A stretch of 38,524 nt of DNA from Verrucomicrobiota bacterium (GTDB lineage Bacteria > Verrucomicrobiota > Verrucomicrobiia > Verrucomicrobiales > Akkermansiaceae): the NCBI GenBank assembly GCA_026397725.1, contig JAPLUI010000503.1:1-38524 (forward strand), given 5' to 3'. Each line of letters starts with the position of its first letter. The stretch's first letter is position 1. Below are positions 8,301 through 15,959 of this stretch, piece after piece. A model generated the notes under the pieces. It did not search any database. It saw only the letters and a program-made list of their open reading frames with translations, and was not told the DNA's origin. The position numbers and the translations under genes are program-made.

Positions 8301-9452
8301 GTCCAGGCGGGTTCGGTCCGCGACGCGGCAGTAGGACGCGTACCAGCTAAAATCGCCGCCCCGGCCCACCCGGCCCGCGCCCGAAGTGGCGCCGCGTGGA
8401 TCGGTCTGTGGCGTCGAGGGATAACTGCCATACCAATCCCAACACCACTCCCAAATGTTACCCGCCATGTCATACAACCCATAACCATTGGGAGCGAAAC
8501 TCCCAACCGGCGAGGTATAGGGAAGCACCCCGTCATTGTAAGTCGGATGATAGCCCCGCGTCGAACTCACGTCGTAGCTGTAATTGCTGGCGCTGTAATA
8601 GTTCGCCTGGCTGTGGGTGATCGTGTCCCCCCATGGCAGAAGCTTGCCGCTCAAGCCACCCCGCGCCGCCTTCTCCCACTCCGCCTCGCTCGGCAAGCGG
8701 TAGCCGCTGGCACTCCAATTGCAGTCTGGCACGGTCTGGCCGGTCCGATAGACCAAACCGGAAACCGTGTAACAAGGCGTCAGGCTCTCCATCTCGCTCT
8801 TGGCATTGCACCACTTCACCATCTCATACCAGTTGATGGCTTGCACCGGATGGGTGTCCGCTTTGCCCGCCCCTCTGCCGCTCAGGTCCGTGTAACCGTG
8901 CGTCACCGACCAATCCCGCACCGTCCGCCAATCCAACCACGTCACCTCCGTGCGTCCCATGAAGAAACCACTCACCTGCACCGAATGCACCGGCTCGGCG
9001 ATGCCCGTCTGACCCATCTCGAAACTCCCCGCCTGGATCAGAACGAATTCCTCTGGGTCCGACGGTGTGTCCCGCGCGGTCACCCGGAACCGCACCTTGT
9101 CGGACCACTGCCCGTTCCAATCCGCCCCCGCGTTCCAGAGGATGAACTTGCCTTTTCCCGGTGCCACCGCGGGCCCCACCGACTGTTTTGCGCTCGCCAC
9201 CGGCACGGTCCACGTCACCCCCCCGTCTGCCGATACTTCCAGTTTCACCGACACCGTCGCCGAGTCGGGATCAGCGAGGTCATAGAAGATTTCCACCAGC
9301 TTGCTGTTGTCCTGCCGCTGATCGCCATACACCTTGGTGACCACGGGATCGACAGCAAAAGCGGGTAGGATCATGCCCGAGACAAGGCCCAGCAGCCGGC
9401 ATCCGGAGTTCACCACGCCAAGGCTCTTCCCCAACAACTGATTCGTTTTCAT
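5352..9452 (-). CDS. Secreted multidomain protein: two SUMF1, two BACON-like, LamG and GH16-like domains
   Basis: A 1366-residue protein with a signal peptide of about 33 residues. Order: a beta-rich module 34-128 (shared with the gene at 13104-14267), SUMF1 domain 134-398, BACON-like 405-505, a second SUMF1 512-798, a second BACON-like 805-904, LamG 911-1122, and a GH16-like jellyroll 1127-1366. The GH16 motif 'DEIDIEVL' supplies E1231, D1233 and E1235, matching the nucleophile, assisting Asp and acid/base of beta-glucanase-type enzymes. SUMF1 domains of true formylglycine-generating enzymes need two cysteines near the end. Here 'RGGDFSWYASYCRVADR' and 'RGGSWNGYATDCRVAYR' keep only the second, so sulfatase activation is unlikely and a structural or binding role is more plausible. 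Its ATG overlaps the stop of the lipase-like gene (ATGA), so the two are translationally coupled. Confidence 0.82.
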   Translation of the reverse strand: MKTNQLLGKSLGVVNSGCRLLGLVSGMILPAFAVDPVVTKVYGDQRQDNSKLVEIFYDLADPDSATVSVKLEVSADGGVTWTVPVASAKQSVGPAVAPGKGKFILWNAGADWNGQWSDKVRFRVTARDTPSDPEEFVLIQAGSFEMGQTGIAEPVHSVQVSGFFMGRTEVTWLDWRTVRDWSVTHGYTDLSGRGAGKADTHPVQAINWYEMVKWCNAKSEMESLTPCYTVSGLVYRTGQTVPDCNWSASGYRLPSEAEWEKAARGGLSGKLLPWGDTITHSQANYYSASNYSYDVSSTRGYHPTYNDGVLPYTSPVGSFAPNGYGLYDMAGNIWEWCWDWYGSYPSTPQTDPRGATSGAGRVGRGGDFSWYASYCRVADRTRLDPTYSVSYAIGFRLARGAAPTGLLSASPASIALQVEQGKVGTSTMEVWNEGGGEVGFTLVASDPSWISALPSSGIAASTHQSISLSFNATSLSVGQHQGSISVRKSADNSEQVVIPVTLTVVPSSGTGEFVLIPAGSFQMGNALSASGDGMADELPFHTVYVSAFYMAKCLVTKADWDAVRTWGLTHGYADLSVGAGKAANHPVTNINWYDTLKWCNARTEYENATKGTNYTPCYTLSGAVYRTIDNSEVVCNWSANGYRLPTEAEWEKAARGGLSGKRFPWGDTINHSNANYYANSSAYSYDTSGYTTYTIHPTYHNGAMPYTSPVSPAGSFAPNGYGLYDMSGNVEGRCWDWYSSSYYATSPETDPRGATSGSGRVIRGGSWNGYATDCRVAYRYGSLSLTYSNYDVGFRLARGAAPTGLLCASPASIALQVEQGKVATSAMDVWNEGGGQVGFNLVASDPSWISASPSSGTATSTHQSISLSFDATSLSVGRHQGSISVRKTSDNSEQVVIQVTITVVAAPPPSQGLVAYYPFEGNASDASLRGHDGTVNGGVTFTPGVLGQGASFNGSNGVIRVASAADLNFGTGDFSVSLWVNFNDLAPYENGLICKDTFAGDGSNMTGWHINTGTTAGSLRIITRHMVGGVGQGGSITEFGSGNLSTGTWYHLVAARRSGLMTTYINGIAGMPTQEAPAVDVTSDGDLTLGALTPSSRQWFAGSLDEVRIYNRALSAAEILQLCGKEVLFWDDFKDATLGNRWELADWTLGRSQLKDAPSIDQTTGTIVFRHHTYNPDHPGSKFLSQEIATDQPFSRGTGVEFSARIRMTSQPDGLVSGMFPYLDAGGLKDEIDIEVLSKMNPTLGGDRFDANSWNDFNGTFPPAASQREHNTVTVVGLDVEQWHVWTIRWLPNRVEWLVDGRLVNPKPADPAQMVVPDQPMKLRFNLWAPESSWSEAYDPSLVPVSSEVLDSVAKMEIDWVCVSRL

Positions 9453-12400
9453 GGGTTCACCTCCAGTTTCAGGAACATCCGGTCTTGTTGGGGTAGCCGC
9501 ACTTCGATTTCCTCGGCCCAGTTATCGAGCGGCGTGATGGACAGATCCCCGGGCGGCGGCACATAGAGGTTCCATTTGTCGAGGTCGGTGCTGGTCAGGA
9601 TGTCGATGATCGCGGACTCGATGTTGGCGGCTCGCCGGAAAACATAGGACGGGCCGTTTCCGGTCATGCGCAGGCGCGGCATCGCCGCCGCCGTCTGGTC
9701 CGGCTCGGTCCCGAAAGCGTAGTCGAAAAGGTTGACGATCCCGTCGCCATTCAGGTCGCCTTCGGGCAGGATACTCTCCTGGCCGGGCACCGCATACCTG
9801 GCGGTCCATGCGCCGAAGCTCAATGGCGCGACGGTGACCATGGCCGGCACGCTCGTCACTGCGTCAAACTCGTTGCTCACCCGCACGGTGAACGACCGCG
9901 TGCCCGGCATCCCGGCCACAAGGTCAAGCGTCCTCGCCGTGGCCCCCGGAATATCCACACCACCTTCCTGCCACTGATAGGCGAGCGGCTCGCGTCCGGT
10001 GGCCTCCACGCCCAGCACGAAGGCCCAGCCCGAGAACACGATCGTGTCCACTGGCGGCCCGGTGATATCCGGCCCGCCGAGAACCGGCAGGACGAGTGCC
10101 TGTTCGACTGGCTGCCCTCCGGTGTCGGTGCTGCGCAGGCGGATTGCGCATTGCGGTTTCACTGCGGGATCGATCAAAACGCTGGTCAACAGGATGTCAC
10201 CACTCAAACTGAAAAGTCCGTTGTCCGTGTCGCCCGCACCACTCACCAACTGGTACGTGAAGGTGTCCAGCGGGTTGGCATCGGCGGTGGCCAGACGACC
10301 GACCATCGTGCCGGACGGCTGCATGGCAGGGACTGACGCGGTGTCCAATCCGATGGCCGTCGGGGCTTGGTTGGTGCCGGTAACCGTTAGCGTCACTTCC
10401 TGGATGCCCTTCTGCCCGTCGGAATTCGCCGCGCCCACTGTGAAATGGAACAAACCCTCGAACGCAGGCGTGCCCGATACCAACCCCGTGGAGGGATTTA
10501 CTGTCAGCTCGTCCGGCAGTCCGTCGGCCGAAAAAGCCACTGGCGATCCGTTCGCAGTGATCTGGTAGTTGAACGCCTGGCCAAGGGTTGCGGACGCGAC
10601 GGCAGGACTGGTCACCTCCGGTGCCGGGGCCCATACCTGGATGCTTGACGAACCTGTCAGGCTCCCATTGTAGGTTGCCTGTACGGTGGTAGCACCGGGT
10701 GCCACCAAGGTGACCTGACCGTCGGTATCGACCGTGGCCAATGCCTCGTTCTCACTCGTGAAAGTCGTATTGCCCGTATAGGTGAACAGCAGCGCCTTGC
10801 TCGTGCCGTCATAGACCCCCCACACTTCCAGCGGAACGGTCGGCCCTGCCGGCATCGCCACCGTGCCCGGCCTGACTTCGATGCCTGTGAGAGCGCCCGG
10901 CGGTCGCGAAGCAACCACTCCCGGCTCGCCGATCACCGTCATGCCCGAGGTTGACGGGAATTGCACCGAAACCACCACCTCTCCGACCACCGCAGCCGCG
11001 ATGTCGATCCTGAGGTTCTCCCCATAGGTGCCGGTCGGCGTCAATGTCACCCCTTCGCTCGTTATCCCGTTAGGTCCATAAACGACCACCGACCAAGTCA
11101 CCGCGCCATTGGGGGATTCTCCCGCCGGGGGCTGGAGCGAGAGGTTTACAGTTTCAGGCGTGGCGGGAGGAGAAGCCTCGGGTCCCGGAGGTCCTCCTCG
11201 AGGTGACTGGCGTGGCGCTTGCGTTATGTAGCAGACAGCGCCGGCAGGCTTCTGCAAATCTCTAATCTTATGAACGATTTGCCCGGTGGCCGCCGCCGTC
11301 TCATTCATTTCTGCGTGTAGCGCGTAACATTGATTCACAGAAGGGAAAGGGGCGAATATAGCATCTGACTTCGCGTTCAATAGCTCAAGGATGGAACTTC
11401 CAACGAGAGCATCTTGGGTTTCACTTCTGGAAGTGGAAAATACTAGATCTGTAATAGGCGAACTATTTTTATATGGAACCGCAGCATGTGCTACACTTTC
11501 CACATCTGGGACTCGCGACGAATTTGGGCGCGGGCTGCTAGGCAGACTTGCGGCGTCTCCCGCCATCTGGCTGCGCAAGTCCACCACGCCGTCGCTACCG
11601 TCGGGTGCGATCCACTCACCCCATCGCTTCCCTGAGACCAACCTGCTGTCGTCGCCTTGTTCCAAATGCAACAACCTGAAGATCCGTGGAAGCGGTGGAT
11701 CAAGAATCCCTGGCCTGGGTCCCGGCACCCTCCCTCCGTCAATCGTAGTTCCCAGCATATGCAATTTGGACAACGGATCGGGAATGAATAACTTGTTCAG
11801 CACTTGTGGTGTGGTGATGCTACCGCCACCTCCGACAGTCACTCCGTCATCGATACGGAACTTCGATTGAAGAATGCGCTCTATGATGTCTTTAGGAATT
11901 TCCATCTCTTTTATATAAATAAATTTCCCGAAATCGATCTTCGATTCTTTCATTAGGTATCCGAGATGGGCCAAGGTCGACCCAAAATGCGGCGAACCCA
12001 CCGTCACCAACCGGCGGAACCTGCCCCGGAAATGATCCTGCGCAGACCGGAACGGCCACGGGTAGTACGGCGAATCGTAACGGCCCGAAGAGCAAAGCAC
12101 TCGTAGTAGCACACCACCTTGGCTGTGACCCACGGCGTCATACCGGGTCCAAGCCCAGTTTCCTGCCCCAGGTCTATCTGTGGTCCCTTTCCTATTCTCA
12201 ACCTGCTCCACAAGTGCATCGCTAAGCAGCGACACGAGGGAGATGAGGTCGCCATAGGTGTTACCCTGGTTGTTGTTCTCATTTCCGTAGCCCACCGCGA
12301 TCACGAAATCGTCCCCACGGTCGGTCTTAAACTTCTTGGCGAAGTCCGAGTTAAGGTCGATTGGACCGGCGTTGTATCCATGCACCAGCACCACCGGCGG

Positions 12401-13054
12401 TTTGCGGACGCCAAACGTGATCTTCGCGTTGGCCGAAGACGAATATGCCCGCATGTCCTTGAGAGTGAAGGTAACCGATGCCATGCCCCGCTTGTCGTTT
12501 CCGATCTCGGATGTAGCCACCGGCTCCAATACCAGATATGCTTCAGGTTTCAGTGGACCGAGGGTGATTTGGCTGCCGGGCTGAAAGGCTCCGCGTGCCA
12601 AGATCTTGAGCCTGGGGTTTAGGTTTAGGTTGGGACAAGATGCGTAAACCGAAGAAGTGGAAACCTCCAAATTCGTATTATAAGTGACGTCCTCGGTGAA
12701 ATTGGTTGCTGCCACCCGGATGAGCAGCGGGGTGACCCCGTCGGCCACCAATCCCGATTCAGGGGCGTAAATATTCGGGCGCAGAGGAAGCGGCGGTTGT
12801 TTCGACAATTTATCAGGGCTTCCTTTGACCCGCAGCGCATCGTCGATTCCCGAGCCGGGCGTGGCGTTCTCGAGTGCCTGCTCCGTAACCCGGTGGATGG
12901 TGACCTCCAGTTTTGGTTCGGACAGGTCGCGCGTGTCCACTTTCTTATTGGTCGGTGAAGTGCCGACTCCCTCGCCGGCCTGTAACGGCAGCCCGAGGAC
13001 ACCTCCGGCGATCAAGGTGGTGAGGAAACCCAGGAATGAAACATTGTTTTTCAT
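9449..13054 (-). CDS. Secreted lipase-like alpha/beta hydrolase with Ig-type domains
   Basis: A 1201-residue protein with a signal peptide (MKNNVSFLGFLTTLIAGGVL, cut near LQAGEG). A beta-rich region precedes the hydrolase, which begins near residue 219 with 'PPVVLVHGYNAG' (oxyanion-loop HGYN at 225-228). The nucleophile elbow is 'GHSQGG' at 309-314, with Ser311. A later 'SDGVVDLRSQ' and 'VAHAAVPY' give plausible catalytic Asp and His. After about residue 600 come a Big_2-like domain, a putative Ig (He_PIG) domain ('LTVNPSTGLVSGTPAFEG'), a cadherin-like stretch, and an Ig-like domain. It ends with a tail containing 'DLNGDGIVNLFDYAFGTEP', a dockerin or thrombospondin-3-like calcium loop common at verrucomicrobial C-termini. 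Substrate is unknown; a lipid or ester is likely. It lies 49 bases after the LamG gene and overlaps the next one by ATGA. Confidence 0.8.
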   Translation of the reverse strand: MKNNVSFLGFLTTLIAGGVLGLPLQAGEGVGTSPTNKKVDTRDLSEPKLEVTIHRVTEQALENATPGSGIDDALRVKGSPDKLSKQPPLPLRPNIYAPESGLVADGVTPLLIRVAATNFTEDVTYNTNLEVSTSSVYASCPNLNLNPRLKILARGAFQPGSQITLGPLKPEAYLVLEPVATSEIGNDKRGMASVTFTLKDMRAYSSSANAKITFGVRKPPVVLVHGYNAGPIDLNSDFAKKFKTDRGDDFVIAVGYGNENNNQGNTYGDLISLVSLLSDALVEQVENRKGTTDRPGAGNWAWTRYDAVGHSQGGVLLRVLCSSGRYDSPYYPWPFRSAQDHFRGRFRRLVTVGSPHFGSTLAHLGYLMKESKIDFGKFIYIKEMEIPKDIIERILQSKFRIDDGVTVGGGGSITTPQVLNKLFIPDPLSKLHMLGTTIDGGRVPGPRPGILDPPLPRIFRLLHLEQGDDSRLVSGKRWGEWIAPDGSDGVVDLRSQMAGDAASLPSSPRPNSSRVPDVESVAHAAVPYKNSSPITDLVFSTSRSETQDALVGSSILELLNAKSDAIFAPFPSVNQCYALHAEMNETAAATGQIVHKIRDLQKPAGAVCYITQAPRQSPRGGPPGPEASPPATPETVNLSLQPPAGESPNGAVTWSVVVYGPNGITSEGVTLTPTGTYGENLRIDIAAAVVGEVVVSVQFPSTSGMTVIGEPGVVASRPPGALTGIEVRPGTVAMPAGPTVPLEVWGVYDGTSKALLFTYTGNTTFTSENEALATVDTDGQVTLVAPGATTVQATYNGSLTGSSSIQVWAPAPEVTSPAVASATLGQAFNYQITANGSPVAFSADGLPDELTVNPSTGLVSGTPAFEGLFHFTVGAANSDGQKGIQEVTLTVTGTNQAPTAIGLDTASVPAMQPSGTMVGRLATADANPLDTFTYQLVSGAGDTDNGLFSLSGDILLTSVLIDPAVKPQCAIRLRSTDTGGQPVEQALVLPVLGGPDITGPPVDTIVFSGWAFVLGVEATGREPLAYQWQEGGVDIPGATARTLDLVAGMPGTRSFTVRVSNEFDAVTSVPAMVTVAPLSFGAWTARYAVPGQESILPEGDLNGDGIVNLFDYAFGTEPDQTAAAMPRLRMTGNGPSYVFRRAANIESAIIDILTSTDLDKWNLYVPPPGDLSITPLDNWAEEIEVRLPQQDRMFLKLEVNP

Positions 13055-13103
13055 GGCGATATTTGGTGGTGGTGAGCGTTGTCAGAACCAAGTGCGTTCG
13101 TGG

Positions 13104-14267
13104 TTAGTGGCTGGCGTTGTAAAGCTGTTGGACCTCGGTGGCTGAGAGGGCACGGTTGTAGATGCGCAGTTCGTCCAGGCAGCCGTTGAAGGGTCCCCAC
13201 CAATCTCCAGGATCTTTACCGAGACACAGAGGTTGGCCGCCTGTGCCAAGGGAGCATGTGAAGCCACCTGCCAGAGAACCGTTGATATACGCCGACGCCG
13301 ATGTGCCAGAGGAGTAAACAAGCACGAAGTGCGTCCATTGCCCGACGGTTACTACGCCAATGGGAGGCATCCCCGTTTCGCCGACAACAATCCTGAATCG
13401 GTTGATCTCGTCGCCAGGTTGAAGATTCCAATTATAAGCAACGAGACCGCGAATCTTGTCCCCGTTGCCGCCATAGCCAAAATTGTGTAGAATCTTGCTT
13501 CCCCACGAAACTTCGGAATTCATCTTAACCCAGAGGCCAATTGTGCACGGCACCTGCGAGATGTCCACATTCGCCGTCGCATAAGCTCCTGGCGTGATGG
13601 AGAAGCATCCGCCAACACGGCCTGCGGGGGAGATTGTTCCGCCCGAATTGCTCAAGTCAGCCCCGGGGTGACCACTAGCGTCAGCGGTGTTGGCGTCAAA
13701 CGGGTAATAGGCGATGAGCCCCAGAACGAGGTTGGCGCTGTCGTTCGCCGTAATTCGGAACCGCACCTTGTCCGAGTACTGCCCGTTCCAATCCACCTCC
13801 GCGTTCCAGAGGATGTACTTGCCTATCCCCGGCGTCACTGTTGGCCCCACCGACTGTTTCGCGCTCGCTACCGGCACGGTCCACGTCGCCCCCCCGTCTG
13901 CGGATACTTCCAGTTTCACCGACACCGTCGCCGAGTCGGGATCAGCGAGGTCATAGAAAATGTCCACCAGCTTGCTATTGTCCTGCCGCTGATCGCCCCG
14001 CACGTTGGTGACCACGGGATCGGCGGCGAAAGCGGGCAGCCCCGCAGCCATTGCTGCAGCCATGCCTATCACTGCCAAGGAAATTGCTGTGGTGGGTGGC
14101 ACGCATGGGGAAGTGGGGTTCGCAGAGCGGAAAAAAGGAGTTGCGGGGAAAATCCGAAACGCTGAAAGGAGGGAGACGCTTCTCCTGTCGCCCTGTTGGG
14201 AGACTGGCAGTTGGAGGGGTGCTATGGCTGAATTCATGGCGAGTGCCTCTGCGGCTAGGTTAGTCAT
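13104..14267 (-). CDS. Secreted LamG-domain protein, first gene of the operon
   Basis: A 387-residue protein. The start at 14267 has a purine-rich GAGGGGGG stretch about 4 bases upstream that fits a ribosome binding site. The true signal peptide appears internal (hydrophobic 'ISLAVIGMAAAMAAGLPAFA', about 62-81), so an internal start is possible. Residues 82-175 are the same beta-rich module as in the SUMF1/GH16 protein ('DPVVTNVRGDQRQDNSKLVD' region). A LamG/concanavalin-like domain fills 180-385: 'GLIAYYPFDANTADASGHPG' opens it and 'GCLDELRIYNRALSATEVQQ' closes it. No catalytic motif is visible, so a binding role is inferred. It precedes the lipase-like gene by 49 bases on the same strand. 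Confidence 0.8.
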   Translation of the reverse strand: MTNLAAEALAMNSAIAPLQLPVSQQGDRRSVSLLSAFRIFPATPFFRSANPTSPCVPPTTAISLAVIGMAAAMAAGLPAFAADPVVTNVRGDQRQDNSKLVDIFYDLADPDSATVSVKLEVSADGGATWTVPVASAKQSVGPTVTPGIGKYILWNAEVDWNGQYSDKVRFRITANDSANLVLGLIAYYPFDANTADASGHPGADLSNSGGTISPAGRVGGCFSITPGAYATANVDISQVPCTIGLWVKMNSEVSWGSKILHNFGYGGNGDKIRGLVAYNWNLQPGDEINRFRIVVGETGMPPIGVVTVGQWTHFVLVYSSGTSASAYINGSLAGGFTCSLGTGGQPLCLGKDPGDWWGPFNGCLDELRIYNRALSATEVQQLYNASH

Positions 14268-14972
14268 TCGCCCCCCTCAGAGAAGTCCTTTCAATTTTTT
14301 CAAAAATCTTTCGGAGGTGCTGACGCTGGGTTCAAATCCCTGCCTGTTCTCGCGATTTGGCGAAATTGAGCAGGATTCGGCATAGACAGGCACGGTGGAG
14401 TCTCTGGACCGTTAGATTTTGTGAAGGATTGGTGACAAAACAGGCGTTTGAATTCGTCATAATACATTGATAGTGAAAAGTTAATCTAATAGGCGGGGCA
14501 ACCAAGTCCTTGGATTGGGCCACCCCCATCCAAATCATGAGAACGGTGATTTTCGCGCTTTACCCCTTTTTCACGTCGGAAAGCTGCTAGATTTGGGAAG
14601 AAAACCGAGGGGGTCCAGCCAAGCTCCAGCCCGACAGCCACAAGGGATGCACGTGTTTCCGACAAGAAAGGGGAGGGGATGGAACATCCCAATTTCTAAG
14701 CACGAAATTGCCGTTGGCTATGTCATTCAGGGCCTCGCTGGGTTTTTCCAAGCTCGCTCACTCTGCGTTCTAAACGAAGAGGAAGACCGCCGGGGCAGGC
14801 GGGAAATGTGGGTGAGGTTGCGGCGTGGGGAGGGGCGTGGAATTCACGGGGCGAGACGCCGCAGCCACGACCTCCAGCGCTCCTTGCGGGGGGAGGTCGA
14901 GCGTGGGAACAAGCTCAATTTGAGGTGAGAGACTTCTTGCGCAAGCACGGAATCATGTGCTAGGGTCGGGCC
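14268..14972. other. Intergenic stretch of about 700 bases without a convincing gene
   Basis: Divergent spacer between the LamG gene and the antitoxin gene. The frames here have no recognisable domain and no ribosome binding site. Small structures visible are a tRNA T-arm-like sequence near 14326-14345, a GGGATG-GAA-CATCCC hairpin at 14676-14690, and a likely antitoxin promoter at the right end. Confidence 0.6.
14937..14966 (+). promoter_or_regulatory. Probable antitoxin promoter, leaderless
   Basis: TTGCGC at 14937-14942 and TAGGGT at 14961-14966 are 18 bases apart. A TG dinucleotide just before the -10 element would make it an extended -10. The ATG of the antitoxin is only 6 bases beyond, with no Shine-Dalgarno sequence, so the transcript probably starts at or next to the start codon. 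Confidence 0.45.
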
Positions 14973-15293
14973 ATGCGAATTGATCTCAAAGAAGACGTGG
15001 TGAGTTTGACGGACTTTGCCCGCAACACGAAGCAGCACGCCAAAGAGCTGGCGCTTGGCGGACGGGCGAGAATCCTGACTCAGAATGGCAAGGCCGCAGT
15101 GGTGGTGCTCTCGTTGGATGCGTTTGAACAAATGGCGCAGGACGCGGCGGACTATCGCATGGATCTGAGGCTTCGCACGGCGCTGGAAACCTACGCCAAG
15201 GGGGACCGTGGGGCAAGGGCGAAGACGGTGATGGGCAGGCTCCGCAAAACCGTGGAAGACACCATCGGCCTGGAGGGTTCTCTACGTGATTGA
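14973..15293 (+). CDS. Phd/YefM-family antitoxin
   Basis: A 106-residue protein. Residues 1-50 fit the Phd/YefM antitoxin fold: 'SLTDFARNTKQHAKEL', then 'ARILTQNGKAAVVVLSLDAFEQM'. In this family the N-terminus binds operator DNA and the C-terminus wraps the toxin. The last five residues (GSLRD) are read through the start of a truncated toxin in another frame, so the authentic C-terminus may have been altered. Next to it are only about 32 codons of the toxin, so this antitoxin appears to be an orphan. It could still repress its own promoter or counter a related toxin elsewhere in the genome. Confidence 0.8.
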   Translation: MRIDLKEDVVSLTDFARNTKQHAKELALGGRARILTQNGKAAVVVLSLDAFEQMAQDAADYRMDLRLRTALETYAKGDRGARAKTVMGRLRKTVEDTIGLEGSLRD

Positions 15294-15369
15294 TGACAAG
15301 GCCAGGCAGGTTACGGTGTTGCAGGTGCGGCATGAGAAACGTCCGCTGCTGACTTCGCCAGACTCTTAA
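15274..15369 (+). pseudogene. RelE/ParE-type toxin, C-terminal remnant
   Basis: In the frame shifted relative to the antitoxin, 15274-15369 encodes about 31 residues beginning RVLYVIDDKARQVTVLQVRH and ending in a TAA. This is the last strand pair of RelE/ParE toxins (typically 'YRVxYxIDDxxxxVxVLxVRHR'). The 60 or so residues before it, which hold the rest of the fold, are missing, and no start codon is suitable. The remnant overlaps the antitoxin end by 20 bases, so a deletion removed most of the toxin gene. Confidence 0.72.
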
Positions 15370-15380
15370 CCTAAGTCTGG

Positions 15381-15409
15381 TTGCGCCGCCACGCCGGTTT
15401 GGTTACACT
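15381..15409 (+). promoter_or_regulatory. Probable promoter of the receiver-domain gene, leaderless
   Basis: TTGCGC at 15381-15386 and TACACT at 15404-15409 are 17 bases apart. The ATG at 15417 lies 7 bases past the -10 box and no Shine-Dalgarno sequence fits between, so the message is probably leaderless. The -35 box is identical to that upstream of the antitoxin. Confidence 0.5.
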
Positions 15410-15416
15410 TGCGCCG

Positions 15417-15959
15417 ATGCCCACGGCAGAACCATTGATCGCGGTGTTGGACGACGAACCGGCAATGCGGAAAGCGCTTCGGCGCTTGCTCAGGTGCTAC
15501 GGCTTCCGGGTGGCCGAGTATGACGGCGGGGAGGATTTGCTCGCCGCCTTGGATTCGGCTCCGCCGGATTGCCTGCTGCTCGACTTGCACATGCCAGGGG
15601 TCAGCGGCTTGGAAGTGCTGGAGGCCCTCCGCGCCCGAAACCCCCTGTTGCCAACAGGGGTCATCACCGCTCATGATCAGGCCGGCTCGGCCGAACGGGT
15701 GCAGGCGCTCGGCGCTTGCTCCTATCTGCGCCTGCGTGATCTGCGGTTTCCATTCCCGAAGGCAGGTTGCATGCGCCGGTGGCCGGACCCTGGTCAGGAA
15801 AAGCCGGCCGGCACAGGATTTCCAGGGCGATGCGGCGCCACTCGAGGCGCTTGGCCATGGGCGGGAAGGGCCCGAAGCAAGCGCGATCGCCGAGAGATCC
15901 GTGATAGGCCAGGGCGGCGCGAATCCAGGCTTCGTCTGCACCGAAGCCGAGTTCCATGA
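15417..15959 (+). CDS. Response regulator receiver domain, truncated
   Basis: Start at ATG 15417, just after a good promoter. Residues 1-100 form a FixJ-like receiver domain: 'IAVLDDEPAMRKALRRLL' with the acidic pair, 'DCLLLDLHMPG' with the phospho-acceptor Asp, and 'GVITAHD' for the Thr position. The match ends at 'GACSYLRL'. Full receivers continue with a conserved Lys-Pro and a last helix, then usually a LuxR-type helix-turn-helix. Here the frame instead runs about 75 more residues, ending at 15959, antisense to the tetR gene and unlike any known domain. It cannot bind DNA through its usual output domain and lacks the conserved Lys, so it is probably non-functional. Confidence 0.7.
   Translation: MPTAEPLIAVLDDEPAMRKALRRLLRCYGFRVAEYDGGEDLLAALDSAPPDCLLLDLHMPGVSGLEVLEALRARNPLLPTGVITAHDQAGSAERVQALGACSYLRLRDLRFPFPKAGCMRRWPDPGQEKPAGTGFPGRCGATRGAWPWAGRARSKRDRREIRDRPGRRESRLRLHRSRVP

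Noticed and set aside
5352..9452. Active formylglycine-generating enzyme serving the sulfatase
   Set aside because: Each SUMF1 domain has only one of the two required cysteines, and the adjacent sulfatase is itself a fragment.
14281..14360. A complete tRNA gene
   Set aside because: Only a T-arm-like segment is seen; the T stem has one mismatch, and there is no matching acceptor, D arm or anticodon arm.
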